From Undibacterium sp. (lineage in GTDB: Bacteria; Pseudomonadota; Gammaproteobacteria; Burkholderiales; Burkholderiaceae_D): DNA of 64,000 nt. The position numbers and the translations under genes were made by a program. The notes beneath the pieces are model-generated. The model saw nothing but the letters and a program-made list of their open reading frames with translations. It was not told where the DNA came from and did not search any database. The stretch spans positions 1-64,000 of the forward strand of contig JAUSNO010000025.1 of the NCBI GenBank assembly GCA_030645915.1, written 5' to 3'. Below are positions 42,799-52,390 of the stretch, piece by piece. Positions within the stretch are counted from its first letter, which is position 1. Each line of letters opens with the position of its first letter.

Positions 42799-43863
42799 AT
42801 GAATACTTCCCGCCAAGTTGAAGTTGCGGTACTCATCGGGCGCTTTCAGCCCTTCCATAACGGCCACGCCAGCTTGCTACGCCTGGCGCTCGACACTGCG
42901 GCCAAAGTGGTCATCGTGATCGGTTCATCGTTCCACGCGCGTAGTACCAAAAACCCTTTCACCTGGCAGGAGCGCGCCACGATGATCGCCGAGACCTTAC
43001 CTGAGTCTGAGCGGGGCCGGGTCAGCTATATCGCCATGCGCGATTATTACGATGACACCCGCTGGACTGCCGCGGTATGCAAGCAGGTCGAATTGCATGC
43101 ATCTGCGGCGCGGCACATAGCGCTGATCGGGCACTTCAAGGACGCGTCCAGCTATTACCTGCACCGCTTCCCGCAATGGCATCTGATCGCCGTCGACGAG
43201 GCGCTGGACGTGGATGCGCTGAGCATCAATGCCACCAGTATCCGCAAGGTCTTGTTTGAAGCCGAGAACATCGACGTCTCGCTGGCGGTGATTGATCAGC
43301 ATGTGCCGCTGTGCATACGGCAGTATCTGCGAGCTTGGTCCCTGTTACCGCACTACGCGGCGCTGGCGTCGGAACACGCGCAGTTGATGGCGTACAAGGC
43401 GACATGGAGTGGCGCACCCTACCCGCCTGTCTTTTCCACCGCAGACGCGGTCGTCAAGGCGGATGAGCATGTGTTGTTAATACAGCGCGGCGGCTTCCCC
43501 GGCAAGGGCTTGTGGGCATTACCGGGCGGATTTATCGAGCAGGACGAGCGCGTGATTCAGGCGGCAATACGCGAGCTGCGCGAAGAAACCAAGCTCGCGG
43601 TATTAACCTCGACGCTGGAAAACGCACTGCTCGACGTCAAGGTATTCGATCACCCTGGCCGCAGCCAGCGCGGCCGCACTATTACGCACGCGCACTTCTT
43701 TGATCTGAAAACAGAATACTTCCCGGACGTAGAAGGGGCTGACGATGCAGCAACGGCAAGCTGGGTGCCAATAGCCAATTTAAGGGCGATGGAAGAACAT
43801 TTTTTTGATGATCACTTCCATATCCTCGATTGTTTTTTGGGTCTAACTATCAATGATGCCTGA
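42799..43863 (+). CDS. nadM: Bifunctional NMN adenylyltransferase/Nudix hydrolase
   Basis: A 354-residue fusion. The N-terminal nucleotidyltransferase has GRFQPFHNGH at 14-23 and a STKNPF loop, joining NMN and ATP to NAD. The C-terminal Nudix domain has the full box GGFIEQDERVIQAAIRELREET (catalytic E residues intact) and probably hydrolyses ADP-ribose or ADP-ribosyl compounds. AGGAA precedes the ATG. It follows the nadE remnant by 13 bases and was once the end of the NrtR operon. Its present promoter is unclear. Confidence 0.9.
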   Translation: MNTSRQVEVAVLIGRFQPFHNGHASLLRLALDTAAKVVIVIGSSFHARSTKNPFTWQERATMIAETLPESERGRVSYIAMRDYYDDTRWTAAVCKQVELHASAARHIALIGHFKDASSYYLHRFPQWHLIAVDEALDVDALSINATSIRKVLFEAENIDVSLAVIDQHVPLCIRQYLRAWSLLPHYAALASEHAQLMAYKATWSGAPYPPVFSTADAVVKADEHVLLIQRGGFPGKGLWALPGGFIEQDERVIQAAIRELREETKLAVLTSTLENALLDVKVFDHPGRSQRGRTITHAHFFDLKTEYFPDVEGADDAATASWVPIANLRAMEEHFFDDHFHILDCFLGLTINDA

Positions 43864-43894
43864 AGGGCAAAAACGCTGCGAAGGCATGCGCCAG

Positions 43895-43955
43895 CACGCA
43901 ATATCCATGCGGGTTTGCAGGCATATAGGCTGGAAACCCGCATGGATAGTGCGCT
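43895..43955 (+). repeat. 61-bp palindromic repeat, copy 9
   Basis: The best-paired copy. CACGCAATATCCATGCGGG with CCCGCATGGATAGTGCG enclose GCAGGCATATAGGC. It is between convergent genes. Confidence 0.85.
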
Positions 43956-44002
43956 CCGCCTAGTGCCAGGCCTACCTGTTTTGCATTCATCCGAGGTATT
44001 CC

Positions 44003-44239
44003 TTAACCATGCTTCCAGTCGCTTGCCCTGCGCTCGGATTTCCACAATACCCGCGCCACCACATGCGAGGGCACGCCGGCGGCGAGCATCATGACGGCAC
44101 CGGCTTCCTTATCGACTAAAAACGCAGCGGCCAAGCCTTTGTTCACTTGTACCTCGACGTCGGCATTGGTCCGGACAGTCTGGGTCGCTCTATCCATCAA
44201 CTCTGTTTTTACTATGGCATCTCTTGCACTGGCGTTCAT
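44003..44239 (-). CDS. Hypothetical 78-residue protein
   Basis: A small protein starting MNASARDAIVKTELMDRATQ, ending in a basic tail, and holding one hydrophobic patch (AGAVMMLAAGVPSHVVARVLW). GAGGG eight bases before the ATG supports this start over a longer one. No family is recognised; similar unnamed proteins are common in this order. About 315 bases upstream to the pabB start hold only a weak GCCTGAT/ATCAGGC hairpin (44377-44405). Confidence 0.6.
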   Translation of the reverse strand: MNASARDAIVKTELMDRATQTVRTNADVEVQVNKGLAAAFLVDKEAGAVMMLAAGVPSHVVARVLWKSERRASDWKHG

Positions 44240-44554
44240 GATGTTTCCCTCAAATGAAATTGGCGCGTATTCACCGTGACAGTCGGCAATCCCGATCAAT
44301 TTTGCCTCTGGGCCAGACATAGCCCCCATCACCCCATAACGTTCACGTTCTCTTTTATGCCGGCAACGTAAAAATTGCCTGATAACGATCCGATGGCGAT
44401 CAGGCTATGCCGCCACCGACATCCTGTCGGTTCGCTGGCGTACATTACGCATATCAACACCAAATAAGGTACAGACCAAAAGCCTATTGCATCATTAGAC
44501 AAGGAAACCTATCTGCGAGTAAACTTCAGGCCATCCGTCTTCAATGAATCTCTA

Positions 44555-46420
44555 ATGAAACACATCGTGTCGCCCGCTACCGGAATCAACCCGCTCCCAG
44601 CCCTTGCATCGGTGCCGTGTTTTGCCTTGCTTGATGATGCGCATGGCGAGTCGGCAGTCTCACGCCTGTACACAGAACTGAGCGAGATTTTGCTGTGCGC
44701 CGATGCCGCTGCCTGGCCCGCGTTTTTGTCTGCCGCGCAGGTTGCGCTGGAGGCCGGCTTGCATGCGGTTGCCTTGTTCTCGTATGAAACGGGAGCGCAG
44801 TTGCAGGCGATCATGCCTCGTGAGGAAGCGACTTTGCCGTCCCGCATCCTGCTGTTCAAGCGCTGCGACAAGCTCGATCAGGCACAGCTGAGTTCGTGGC
44901 TCGATGCGCAAGAGGCGCAGCCGGTTGCTGGTATTGCGGCCTTGCGCGCCAGCGTCGATGAGCAGCAATTTTCTGAGGCGATTGCCGCCGTCAGGGATTA
45001 CATTGCCGCTGGCGATACCTATCAGGTAAATTACACTTACCGCCTGCATTTTGACGCCTACGGTTCGCCCATTGCCTTATATCGCCGTTTGCGCCAGCGC
45101 CAGCCTGTGCCTTATGGCGCGCTGATCTGCTTGCCTGACGGTGCGGCGGTGCTGTCGCTCTCGCCTGAATTATTCGTTCGCCATCAGGCCGGCCGTTTGC
45201 TGGCGCGGCCGATGAAGGGCACTGCGGCGGCCAGCGGCGACGATGCAAGGGACCAAATCCTGTCCGCCGATCTGGCCAGCGATAGCAAGAATCGCGCTGA
45301 GAATTTGATGATCGTCGATTTGCTGCGCAATGACCTCGGGCGCATTGCGCTGACGGGTTCAGTCACCGTACCGCGCCTGTTCGAGGTGAATCGCTTTTCC
45401 AGCGTGCTTCAAATGACTTCGACCATAGAAGCGGCTTTGCAGCCGCAGATGCGCCTGCCTGAAATCATGTCGGCCCTGTTCCCTTGCGGCTCTATCACCG
45501 GTGCACCCAAGCACCGCACCATGGCTATTATTCGCGAGCTGGAAACCGAGCCGCGCGGCATTTATACCGGGGCGATAGGCTGGTTTGATGCGCCCACAGG
45601 GCAAAATGGCGTCGGCGATTTCTGCTTGTCGGTACCGATCCGCACCTTGTCGCTGCAAGCACCGGATGAGGCAGGAATGCGCGCCGGGGTGATGGGGGTG
45701 GGTGCAGGTATCGTGCATGATAGTGTCGCCAAAGAAGAATACGCCGAGTGCCAGTTGAAGGCTAAATTCCTGACAGGACTGGCGCCGCAGTTTTCCTTAT
45801 TTGAAACCATGCATGCGAGCAGGCCGGATGGCTGCCGCCACATGGCGCGGCACCTGCAGCGCTTACGCAACTCGGCACATTATTTTGGCTTTCCCTTCAA
45901 CGCTCAACTGATCACGCAGGCGCTGCAAGGCTTTTGCGATGATTTGCCGCCAGAAGGCGCATTCCGCCTGCGTTTGAGTTTACATGCAGACGGCACGTTT
46001 ACGCTCAATAGCGGTGGTTTGCATCCTCTGCCTGCCACGGTAAAAGTCTTGATCGCGCCGCAGGCAGCCAATGCAGATCCGCTTTTTTTACGCCATAAAA
46101 CCAGCTTGCGCACGCAATATGACCACGCCTGGCAAGAGGCGGAAAAACAAGGCGCATTCGATATGCTGTTTTGTAACCGGCACGGCAATGTGACCGAAGG
46201 TGGCCGTAGCAATCTATTCATCCAGCAAAACGGTCAGTGGTTCACACCACCTGTCAGCGATGGTTTGCTACCAGGTGTCATGCGCGCAGTGCTGCTGGAA
46301 GACCCGCTCATGCATGCGCTTGAAAAAAGCCTGACGCTCGACGATGTCATCCGGGCCGAAAAAATCATGCTGTGTAACTCTTTACGTGGAGCCTTCAAGG
46401 TGGACCTGATAGCGCCATAG
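44555..46420 (+). CDS. pabB: Fused aminodeoxychorismate synthase component I and class IV aminotransferase/lyase
   Basis: A 621-residue bifunctional folate enzyme. About residues 1-395 form the chorismate-binding PabB part, with the catalytic Lys in RPMKGTAA, NLMIVDLLRNDLGR and GSITGAPK. About 410-620 form a PabC-like PLP lyase (FETMHASRPDG, TEGGRSNLF, LLPGVMR). Together they would yield 4-aminobenzoate from chorismate and ammonia supplied by a separate PabA. The fusion is common in Burkholderiales. Confidence 0.92.
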   Translation: MKHIVSPATGINPLPALASVPCFALLDDAHGESAVSRLYTELSEILLCADAAAWPAFLSAAQVALEAGLHAVALFSYETGAQLQAIMPREEATLPSRILLFKRCDKLDQAQLSSWLDAQEAQPVAGIAALRASVDEQQFSEAIAAVRDYIAAGDTYQVNYTYRLHFDAYGSPIALYRRLRQRQPVPYGALICLPDGAAVLSLSPELFVRHQAGRLLARPMKGTAAASGDDARDQILSADLASDSKNRAENLMIVDLLRNDLGRIALTGSVTVPRLFEVNRFSSVLQMTSTIEAALQPQMRLPEIMSALFPCGSITGAPKHRTMAIIRELETEPRGIYTGAIGWFDAPTGQNGVGDFCLSVPIRTLSLQAPDEAGMRAGVMGVGAGIVHDSVAKEEYAECQLKAKFLTGLAPQFSLFETMHASRPDGCRHMARHLQRLRNSAHYFGFPFNAQLITQALQGFCDDLPPEGAFRLRLSLHADGTFTLNSGGLHPLPATVKVLIAPQAANADPLFLRHKTSLRTQYDHAWQEAEKQGAFDMLFCNRHGNVTEGGRSNLFIQQNGQWFTPPVSDGLLPGVMRAVLLEDPLMHALEKSLTLDDVIRAEKIMLCNSLRGAFKVDLIAP

Positions 46421-46495
46421 AAAATTCATTTTATTGTTGGCATCTTGCTATTTGCTGGGGTAGTATAAGAAATTCCAGAGGCCACGATCAACATC

Positions 46496-48541
46496 ATGAA
46501 TCAGACAAAATCTTCACCTTTCCGGCTTAAGTTTTTAGCGAAAGCGATCATTTTTTCGGTTCATATCGGCGTGTTGCAGTCTGCCGGGGCGTTCACGGTC
46601 TCAGATGACTTAAGCGATCTTTCGCTCGAAGATCTGATGAAGGTCGAAGTCATCAGTGCCTCTAAATTTGTCCAATCCTCCAGCCATGCGCCGTCCGCCG
46701 TTCAGGTTCTGACGGCCGAGGATATTCGTCGGCATGGATGGCGCACCCTGGCCGAAGCAATGGATAGCTTGCCCGGTCTTTATGCCAGCACCGACCGCGC
46801 CTTTGGCTTTGTGGGCGCACGCGGCTTTATGGTGCCGGGCGATTACAACATGCGTTTCCTGCTGCTGCTAGACGGACAACCGCTCAATGACAATCTGTAC
46901 GATCAGGCCAATCTGGGGCACGAATTTCGTGTCGATATGTCCCTGATCGAGCGCATAGAATATGTACCGGGGCCAGGTTCATCCATTTACGGATCAAACG
47001 CCATGTTTGGCGTCATCAACGTCATCACACACAGCGCAAAAAAATTGCCTGGTCTGCGTGTCACGACACAATGGCAAGGCGACGGCTGGCGCGAAGTTAA
47101 CTTAACGGGCAGCCATCGCGTTGGTGATGCTGGCCCGGAGCTGGTTTTTTCGCTGAGCAGGGCGAATAAATCCGGACGCGACCTGACCTATCCCGATGCC
47201 GTCGGCTTGACCACATCGGATGGCACCGGCTCAAAAAATGGCGTGACACATGATCTCGATAGCCTGCGTGTGACGCGTGCCTTTGTCGGGCTCAGGCAAG
47301 ATGGTTTTGCCTTCTCTGCGTGGGCGGCACGACGCGACGTCCACCCGTCATCTGCCCTATATGGCAGCAATTTTGACGACGGCCGGTTGCACCTGATCGA
47401 TTCAAGCTACGGGGTGACAGGTGCCTTCCAACGCGCTATCAGTGCCGATCTCAATGTCAATCTGCGGCTGGCCTATCAAAAGATCACGTATCAGGGTGAT
47501 GCGCCCTATTTTGACCAGAGTGCCGGCGCGTATGTCAACCGGGATCAGGCGCTTGGCGTCTGGTCATCCGGAGAGGCCAGAGTTTTATATACCGGATTAC
47601 CTAAGCACAGGCTGATCAGCGGTCTTGATTTCCAATCGGATCACGATGCATTACAAAATAACGCCGATCTGAAAGTCGTCATCAATAGTCCGATATCGGT
47701 GAATACCCGCGGTCATCGATACGGCATATATCTGCAGGATGAATGGAGATTTTTACCTGACTGGCGCCTCAACGCCGGCCTGCGCAGCGACAGTTATTCG
47801 CGCGGAGATTCCAACCTTAGTCCACGTCTTGCATTGATCTGGGATGCCGCAGAAAACACCACATTCAAACTGCTCGCCGGACGAGCCTATCGCACCGCAA
47901 ACGCATACGAAGCCGACTACGCGCGCAACCCCTACTACATCGCCAATCCACATTTGGCGTCAGAAACCATCCGGACCCTGGAAGCCGTAGGCGAATACCA
48001 TATTGATGCTGGACAGGAACTCGGTCTCTCCGTCTTCGACTATAAGCTCAATAATCTGGTGCGTCAGGTCGATACCGGAAATGGGGTATTTCAATACCAG
48101 AATCAAGCAGAAATCGCTGCCCATGGCTTGGAGATATTTCATAAGCTTCGCCGTAAAAATGGTCTCGATTTCATGAGCAGCATCGCATTCAACCAAAGCC
48201 GTGATGCCAGGGGGCAGGAACTGGTCAATAGCCCGCACTGGATAGCCAAGTTGCGCTTGAGTAAGCCGCTCTGGAATGATGCCTTGATAGCGGCTGCCGA
48301 ATTCAATGCAGTCGGCCCACGTACCATCGAGTGGCAGATTAACCGTAGTCAGCTGGGAACCCAGTCTCAGTTAAATCTGACACTCACTGCAGCCCGTCTG
48401 GCACCAGGCTTAAGCGTGCAGCTGCGCGTGGTCAATGCGCTTGACAGGAAAATTGTCCAGCCAGCCTCTGACGAAGCACCGACCATGACATTGCCAATGG
48501 ACGGTCGCCAATGGCAAGTGGGCTTGAATTATGGCTTCTGA
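46496..48541 (+). CDS. TonB-dependent outer membrane receptor
   Basis: A 681-residue receptor with a signal peptide of about 32 residues, a plug domain near 55-165 (VISASKFVQSSSHAPSAVQVLT, LPGLYAS) and a barrel ending GLNYGF. It starts an operon: its 3' end overlaps the YfiR gene by 11 bases and a GGDEF-EAL gene follows. This order suggests a receptor that feeds a c-di-GMP switch, in place of the YfiB lipoprotein of Pseudomonas YfiBNR. The ligand is unknown. Confidence 0.88.
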   Translation: MNQTKSSPFRLKFLAKAIIFSVHIGVLQSAGAFTVSDDLSDLSLEDLMKVEVISASKFVQSSSHAPSAVQVLTAEDIRRHGWRTLAEAMDSLPGLYASTDRAFGFVGARGFMVPGDYNMRFLLLLDGQPLNDNLYDQANLGHEFRVDMSLIERIEYVPGPGSSIYGSNAMFGVINVITHSAKKLPGLRVTTQWQGDGWREVNLTGSHRVGDAGPELVFSLSRANKSGRDLTYPDAVGLTTSDGTGSKNGVTHDLDSLRVTRAFVGLRQDGFAFSAWAARRDVHPSSALYGSNFDDGRLHLIDSSYGVTGAFQRAISADLNVNLRLAYQKITYQGDAPYFDQSAGAYVNRDQALGVWSSGEARVLYTGLPKHRLISGLDFQSDHDALQNNADLKVVINSPISVNTRGHRYGIYLQDEWRFLPDWRLNAGLRSDSYSRGDSNLSPRLALIWDAAENTTFKLLAGRAYRTANAYEADYARNPYYIANPHLASETIRTLEAVGEYHIDAGQELGLSVFDYKLNNLVRQVDTGNGVFQYQNQAEIAAHGLEIFHKLRRKNGLDFMSSIAFNQSRDARGQELVNSPHWIAKLRLSKPLWNDALIAAAEFNAVGPRTIEWQINRSQLGTQSQLNLTLTAARLAPGLSVQLRVVNALDRKIVQPASDEAPTMTLPMDGRQWQVGLNYGF

Positions 48542-49067
48542 CTGGCGTTCAACAATATTCGCGATCATCTTTGCCCTGAGCATGGGAGGCGAAGTGCTTG
48601 CGCAAGAAACCGCTCCTCAACCTGAATATAAGTTGAAAGCCTTTTTTTTATACAATTTTGCAGTTTATACAGAATGGCCCTCCTTACCAGCCGAGGCGAT
48701 TGATTTCTGCATACTGGGCAAAGACCCTTTTGGCTTCTGGCTGGATGAAATCGAGCACAAGACCGCGCAAAAAAGAGCCATTCATATACGGCGCTTAAGC
48801 GAGAATGCCGATACAAAAGGATGCCATTTGTTGTTTGTGCCAGCGACAGAAAAAGACACCTACCATCGATTGGCGGCAACCATCGCCCAGCAAGCCACGC
48901 TCACGGTGACGGATGCGCAACAGATGGACGAGAAGTGGCCGATGATCATGATCACGATGATCCCTGAAGGTGGTCGCTTTACCTTTGACATCAACCAAAG
49001 TGCCGCCAAAACAGCGGGTCTTTCTTTTAGTTCCAAACTTCTGCATCTGGCGCGGAAGGTCAAGTAG
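48531..49067 (+). CDS. YfiR family periplasmic protein
   Basis: A 178-residue protein of the YfiR (DUF4154) family with a signal peptide of about 24 residues. KLKAFFLYNFAVYTEWP, FCILGKDPFG, GCHLLFV and ITMIPEGGRFTFDIN are typical. In Pseudomonas YfiR binds the periplasmic part of the diguanylate cyclase YfiN and holds it inactive. The adjacent GGDEF-EAL protein is the expected partner here. Confidence 0.88.
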   Translation: MASDWRSTIFAIIFALSMGGEVLAQETAPQPEYKLKAFFLYNFAVYTEWPSLPAEAIDFCILGKDPFGFWLDEIEHKTAQKRAIHIRRLSENADTKGCHLLFVPATEKDTYHRLAATIAQQATLTVTDAQQMDEKWPMIMITMIPEGGRFTFDINQSAAKTAGLSFSSKLLHLARKVK

Positions 49068-49086
49068 ACAGACGGGAGACTCAGCG

Positions 49087-51189
49087 ATGAAAACCTGGAT
49101 CGTCAAACGGCCACTTGAAAAAAAACTGATGCTGGTGAATTTGCTGGCCTTTGGCCTGGCATCGGCTTTTGCAGTCATTTTAATCGTCGCCTATTTCTGG
49201 ACCACCGCCCGCGCGGATCTTTTGCGTAACACAGAAATTACTGCACAGGTACTGGCGCAAAACAGCGCACCGGCGTTCTTGTTTGAAGACAGGAAAGCAG
49301 CCAGGGAAGTCATCAGTGCGCTTAGCCAGGATCAAAATGTTCTTGGTGCAGATTTATTTTTGCCTGACCACACCCTCTTTGCCTCGTACCGCCGAGATGG
49401 TATTTCGCCGGCGCTGTGGGAACAAGGCAAAGTGCCTGCCTCAACATCATCGGCACTCATCAATTCACACTTTTATGCGAGCTATCTTCTGGTCGTGGCG
49501 CCCGTGGTCGCAGAAGGGCAACCAGTTGGGGCGGTGCAGATCAGGGTTGATTTGAGCTCTACCTATCAACACATCTTTAACCTCGTCATCGTCGTTGTCA
49601 TAGCAACCTTAGGCGCCGTGCTAGTCGCAGGATATTTACTGAAGAGATATTTGCGACGCATACTTGATCCAATCAATCAGCTGGTCGGCACCATGCATGA
49701 TGTCTCCAGCAATGATGATTACACCCAGCGCATACTGGCGACGACGGACGATGAAATCGGCAAATTGATCGATAGTTTTAATTTCATGCTGGAACAAATA
49801 CAGCGTCGTGACGCAGCGCTTGGCAAAGAACTGGTGGAACGAAAACGTGCTGAAATCCAACTCGACCATATCGCTCACTACGATAGCGTGACCGGCCTGC
49901 CTAACCGTCATTTTTTCAACCGGCACACTACAGGATTGGCGCAACTGCGAGGAAATCTTGACGCCAGTTATGCACTGCTGTTTATTGATCTTGATAATTT
50001 CAAGTACGTCAACGACACCTTTGGCCATAGCGTAGGGGATTTGCTGCTCATTGCCGTTGCCGAACGCCTGCAAAAAACCTTACGTACCCGTGATTTGGTC
50101 GTAAGGCTTGGCGGCGATGAGTTTTCAGTGTTATTGGATAATCCAAAAAGTCTGGACGATGCCATCCGTCTGGCAAATAAGCTGTTGCTCATCATGGCGG
50201 CTCCATTTAGCTGCGACGATCACGAGTTTAATGTGGGTGTCTCTATCGGTGTTGCGATGATGCCCGATCACGTCAGCAAGTTTGAGGACTTACTCAGTTG
50301 TGCCGATGCGGCAATGTATGCGGCGAAAGCCTATGGGAAAAACAATGTGAAGGTCTGGCAGCCAGAAATGTCGAAACGGACCGCGCAACGGTTCACCATA
50401 GAGTCAGGTCTGCGGCACGCCATAGAAAATGGCGAACTGGAAGTGTATTACCAGCCTATTTTGTATCTGGCAAGCAATCGCATTGCGGGAATGGAGGCGC
50501 TGCTGCGCTGGAAGCACCCGCTACTCGGATTTGTTTCCCCGGCAGAATTTATCCCTATCGCAGAAGAGAGTCAGTTGATTGTCAGTATCGGCGACTGGGT
50601 ATTGCGACAAGCCTGCAGTCAGGCAAAAATTTGGGAGCAGCGCTTTGGAGAGTTGTTTATTGCGGTCAATGTTTCGGCAAGGCAGTTTCGTGATTCGGGT
50701 TTCGCGGATAACGTCGAACGCATCGTCAGGGAAACAGGATGTCCGCCACATATTCTCGAACTTGAACTGACCGAAACCATGCTGATGTCGCAGACCTCAG
50801 AGACGATGGCGATCCTGGAGGATTTATCCGGTCGCGGGTTTCAGTTGTCACTTGATGACTTCGGTACCGGGTATTCATCGCTGGCTTACTTAAAGCGCTT
50901 TCCTATCAATAAGCTGAAGATTGATCGCAGTTTTGTCTCTGACCTGCCGCACGACAAGGACGATGCCGCCATTGCCCAGGTGATCGTGTCGCTGTCGCAT
51001 CACATGGATATGCGCGTAGTAGCCGAAGGCATAGAAACGGTGGAGCAAGCGGAGTTTCTGAGAGAACTGGGCTGCACTTATGCGCAGGGTTTTTTGTTTA
51101 GCCAGCCTTTACCTGCCGCCCGCTTTGCTTTGTTTGCGGAGGCTAACTTAGCCCAAACTGAAGAAACCCAAGGAAGATGGCACAATTGA
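49087..51189 (+). CDS. Membrane GGDEF-EAL protein with CHASE8-type sensor
   Basis: A 700-residue protein. A membrane helix near 17-39 is followed by a periplasmic CHASE8-like sensor near 40-155, a second helix near 157-177 and a HAMP linker near 180-235. The GGDEF domain spans about 262-425 (active LGGDEF, DLDNFKYVND) and the EAL domain about 440-690 (MEALLRWKHP, LDDFGTGYSSL). GGGAG precedes the ATG. YfiN itself lacks an EAL domain, so this version may switch between c-di-GMP synthesis and degradation. Confidence 0.9.
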   Translation: MKTWIVKRPLEKKLMLVNLLAFGLASAFAVILIVAYFWTTARADLLRNTEITAQVLAQNSAPAFLFEDRKAAREVISALSQDQNVLGADLFLPDHTLFASYRRDGISPALWEQGKVPASTSSALINSHFYASYLLVVAPVVAEGQPVGAVQIRVDLSSTYQHIFNLVIVVVIATLGAVLVAGYLLKRYLRRILDPINQLVGTMHDVSSNDDYTQRILATTDDEIGKLIDSFNFMLEQIQRRDAALGKELVERKRAEIQLDHIAHYDSVTGLPNRHFFNRHTTGLAQLRGNLDASYALLFIDLDNFKYVNDTFGHSVGDLLLIAVAERLQKTLRTRDLVVRLGGDEFSVLLDNPKSLDDAIRLANKLLLIMAAPFSCDDHEFNVGVSIGVAMMPDHVSKFEDLLSCADAAMYAAKAYGKNNVKVWQPEMSKRTAQRFTIESGLRHAIENGELEVYYQPILYLASNRIAGMEALLRWKHPLLGFVSPAEFIPIAEESQLIVSIGDWVLRQACSQAKIWEQRFGELFIAVNVSARQFRDSGFADNVERIVRETGCPPHILELELTETMLMSQTSETMAILEDLSGRGFQLSLDDFGTGYSSLAYLKRFPINKLKIDRSFVSDLPHDKDDAAIAQVIVSLSHHMDMRVVAEGIETVEQAEFLRELGCTYAQGFLFSQPLPAARFALFAEANLAQTEETQGRWHN

Positions 51190-51218
51190 GTTAACCCACA
51201 GCACCCGGATTGCCGACT

Positions 51219-52148
51219 TCAGTTCTTTTCAGATGTTGCACTTGCTACCGGCAGTGTCGCTGACGTCAGGATTAAACGCATTGCGGTCAAAACGATTGCG
51301 CTGCCGATGACAGTGGACATACGTACCGGCTCGTGCAAAAACAGATAACCCCACAACATGCCAAATATGGGGATTAAAAATGTCACGCTCATGGCACGGG
51401 TCGGTCCGACCCTGCCAATCAAAGGAATAAAAATAATCTGTGCCAAGGCCGAAGAGAGCAAAGAAAGTGCGAGCAAACTGGCCAAGGCAATATTTGACGG
51501 CATGACGGCAGGTAGCGAAAACGGCAAGGCGGGTAACAGCATGAGACCGCCCATCGCCAGCGAACCACTCGCCATAGCATACGGGTGTATCCCCGTACGT
51601 GCCGGTCCTTCCAAATCTGCATGCTGATGATCCCCTAATTTTTTCACGAGAATGCTAGAAATAGCATAAGACGCGGCAGCAACAAGACATGCGAATGCCG
51701 CCAGTAAGGTTTGCAAATTAAGTAGTATTGTTCCTGCCCCGACCAAAACAGTGACACCAGTAATACCGAGTAAAAGACCAGACAGCTTGCGCAAGGTCAG
51801 TCTGTCAGAAAGCCATAATATCGAAAACAGGGCACCGAAAAGCGGGGCTGTCGAATTGAGAACTGCAGAATAGGCAGATGGCAAATACTGCGCGGCAAAA
51901 GAAAAACAGCTAAATGGTAATGCCGCAGAAAAAAAACCCACCACAGCATAAAATTTGACATTGAGTCGCCACATCATCGGTACACGATGCAAATACGTAA
52001 ATAGCAGCAGACTAAATCCAGCCAGGGAAATCCGTAAAGTTGCCGTGAGAATGACGCCAATTTCCGGCACGGAAATGCGCATGAAGATGAACGATCCACC
52101 CCAAATGGCGGCGAGAAAGATGAGTTTGGAAAGATCGGAGGGTGACAT
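51219..52148 (-). CDS. DMT superfamily EamA-type transporter
   Basis: A 309-residue membrane protein with ten hydrophobic segments arranged as two EamA repeats; IWGGSFIFMRISVP opens the first and AQIIFIPLIGRVGPTRAMS falls in the second. Such proteins export amino acids, purines or other metabolites, and the substrate is not predictable. It is convergent with the signalling operon. Confidence 0.9.
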   Translation of the reverse strand: MSPSDLSKLIFLAAIWGGSFIFMRISVPEIGVILTATLRISLAGFSLLLFTYLHRVPMMWRLNVKFYAVVGFFSAALPFSCFSFAAQYLPSAYSAVLNSTAPLFGALFSILWLSDRLTLRKLSGLLLGITGVTVLVGAGTILLNLQTLLAAFACLVAAASYAISSILVKKLGDHQHADLEGPARTGIHPYAMASGSLAMGGLMLLPALPFSLPAVMPSNIALASLLALSLLSSALAQIIFIPLIGRVGPTRAMSVTFLIPIFGMLWGYLFLHEPVRMSTVIGSAIVLTAMRLILTSATLPVASATSEKN

Positions 52149-52222
52149 GGAAACTGGCAGGAAGCAGGCAAGCCTTCAATTGTAGCACTGCAGCGAAATT
52201 AACTTATTTCGCTTGAGATCCT

Positions 52223-52390
52223 CTAGCAGCCTGTCGGACTTAGGGTGTCGAAGCGAAAAATCGGCTGGGCGAGTGCAGATTTCATCGGATTTGCAGCGTC
52301 AATATCTAGATATTGACCAAACAGCCGAGGGAATATGCACCGTCCAGGTGATTTTGCAGCCGACAACTCCTAAGTCCGACAGGCTGCTAG
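52223..52390. mobile_element. 168-bp palindromic MITE
   Basis: Perfect 21-bp terminal inverted repeats (arms 52223-52243 and 52370-52390, CTAGCAGCCTGTCGG... on each strand). The whole element is an imperfect palindrome whose centre is the perfect 20-bp palindrome at 52298-52317. It begins and ends with CTAG, the type of 4-bp target used by IS5-group elements. No transposase is encoded. The right CTAG supplies the TAG stop of moeB. Confidence 0.8.

Noticed and set aside
44377-44405. GCCTGAT...ATCAGGC hairpin before pabB
   Set aside because: Seven base pairs with a 15-base loop are too weak to call an operator or terminator.
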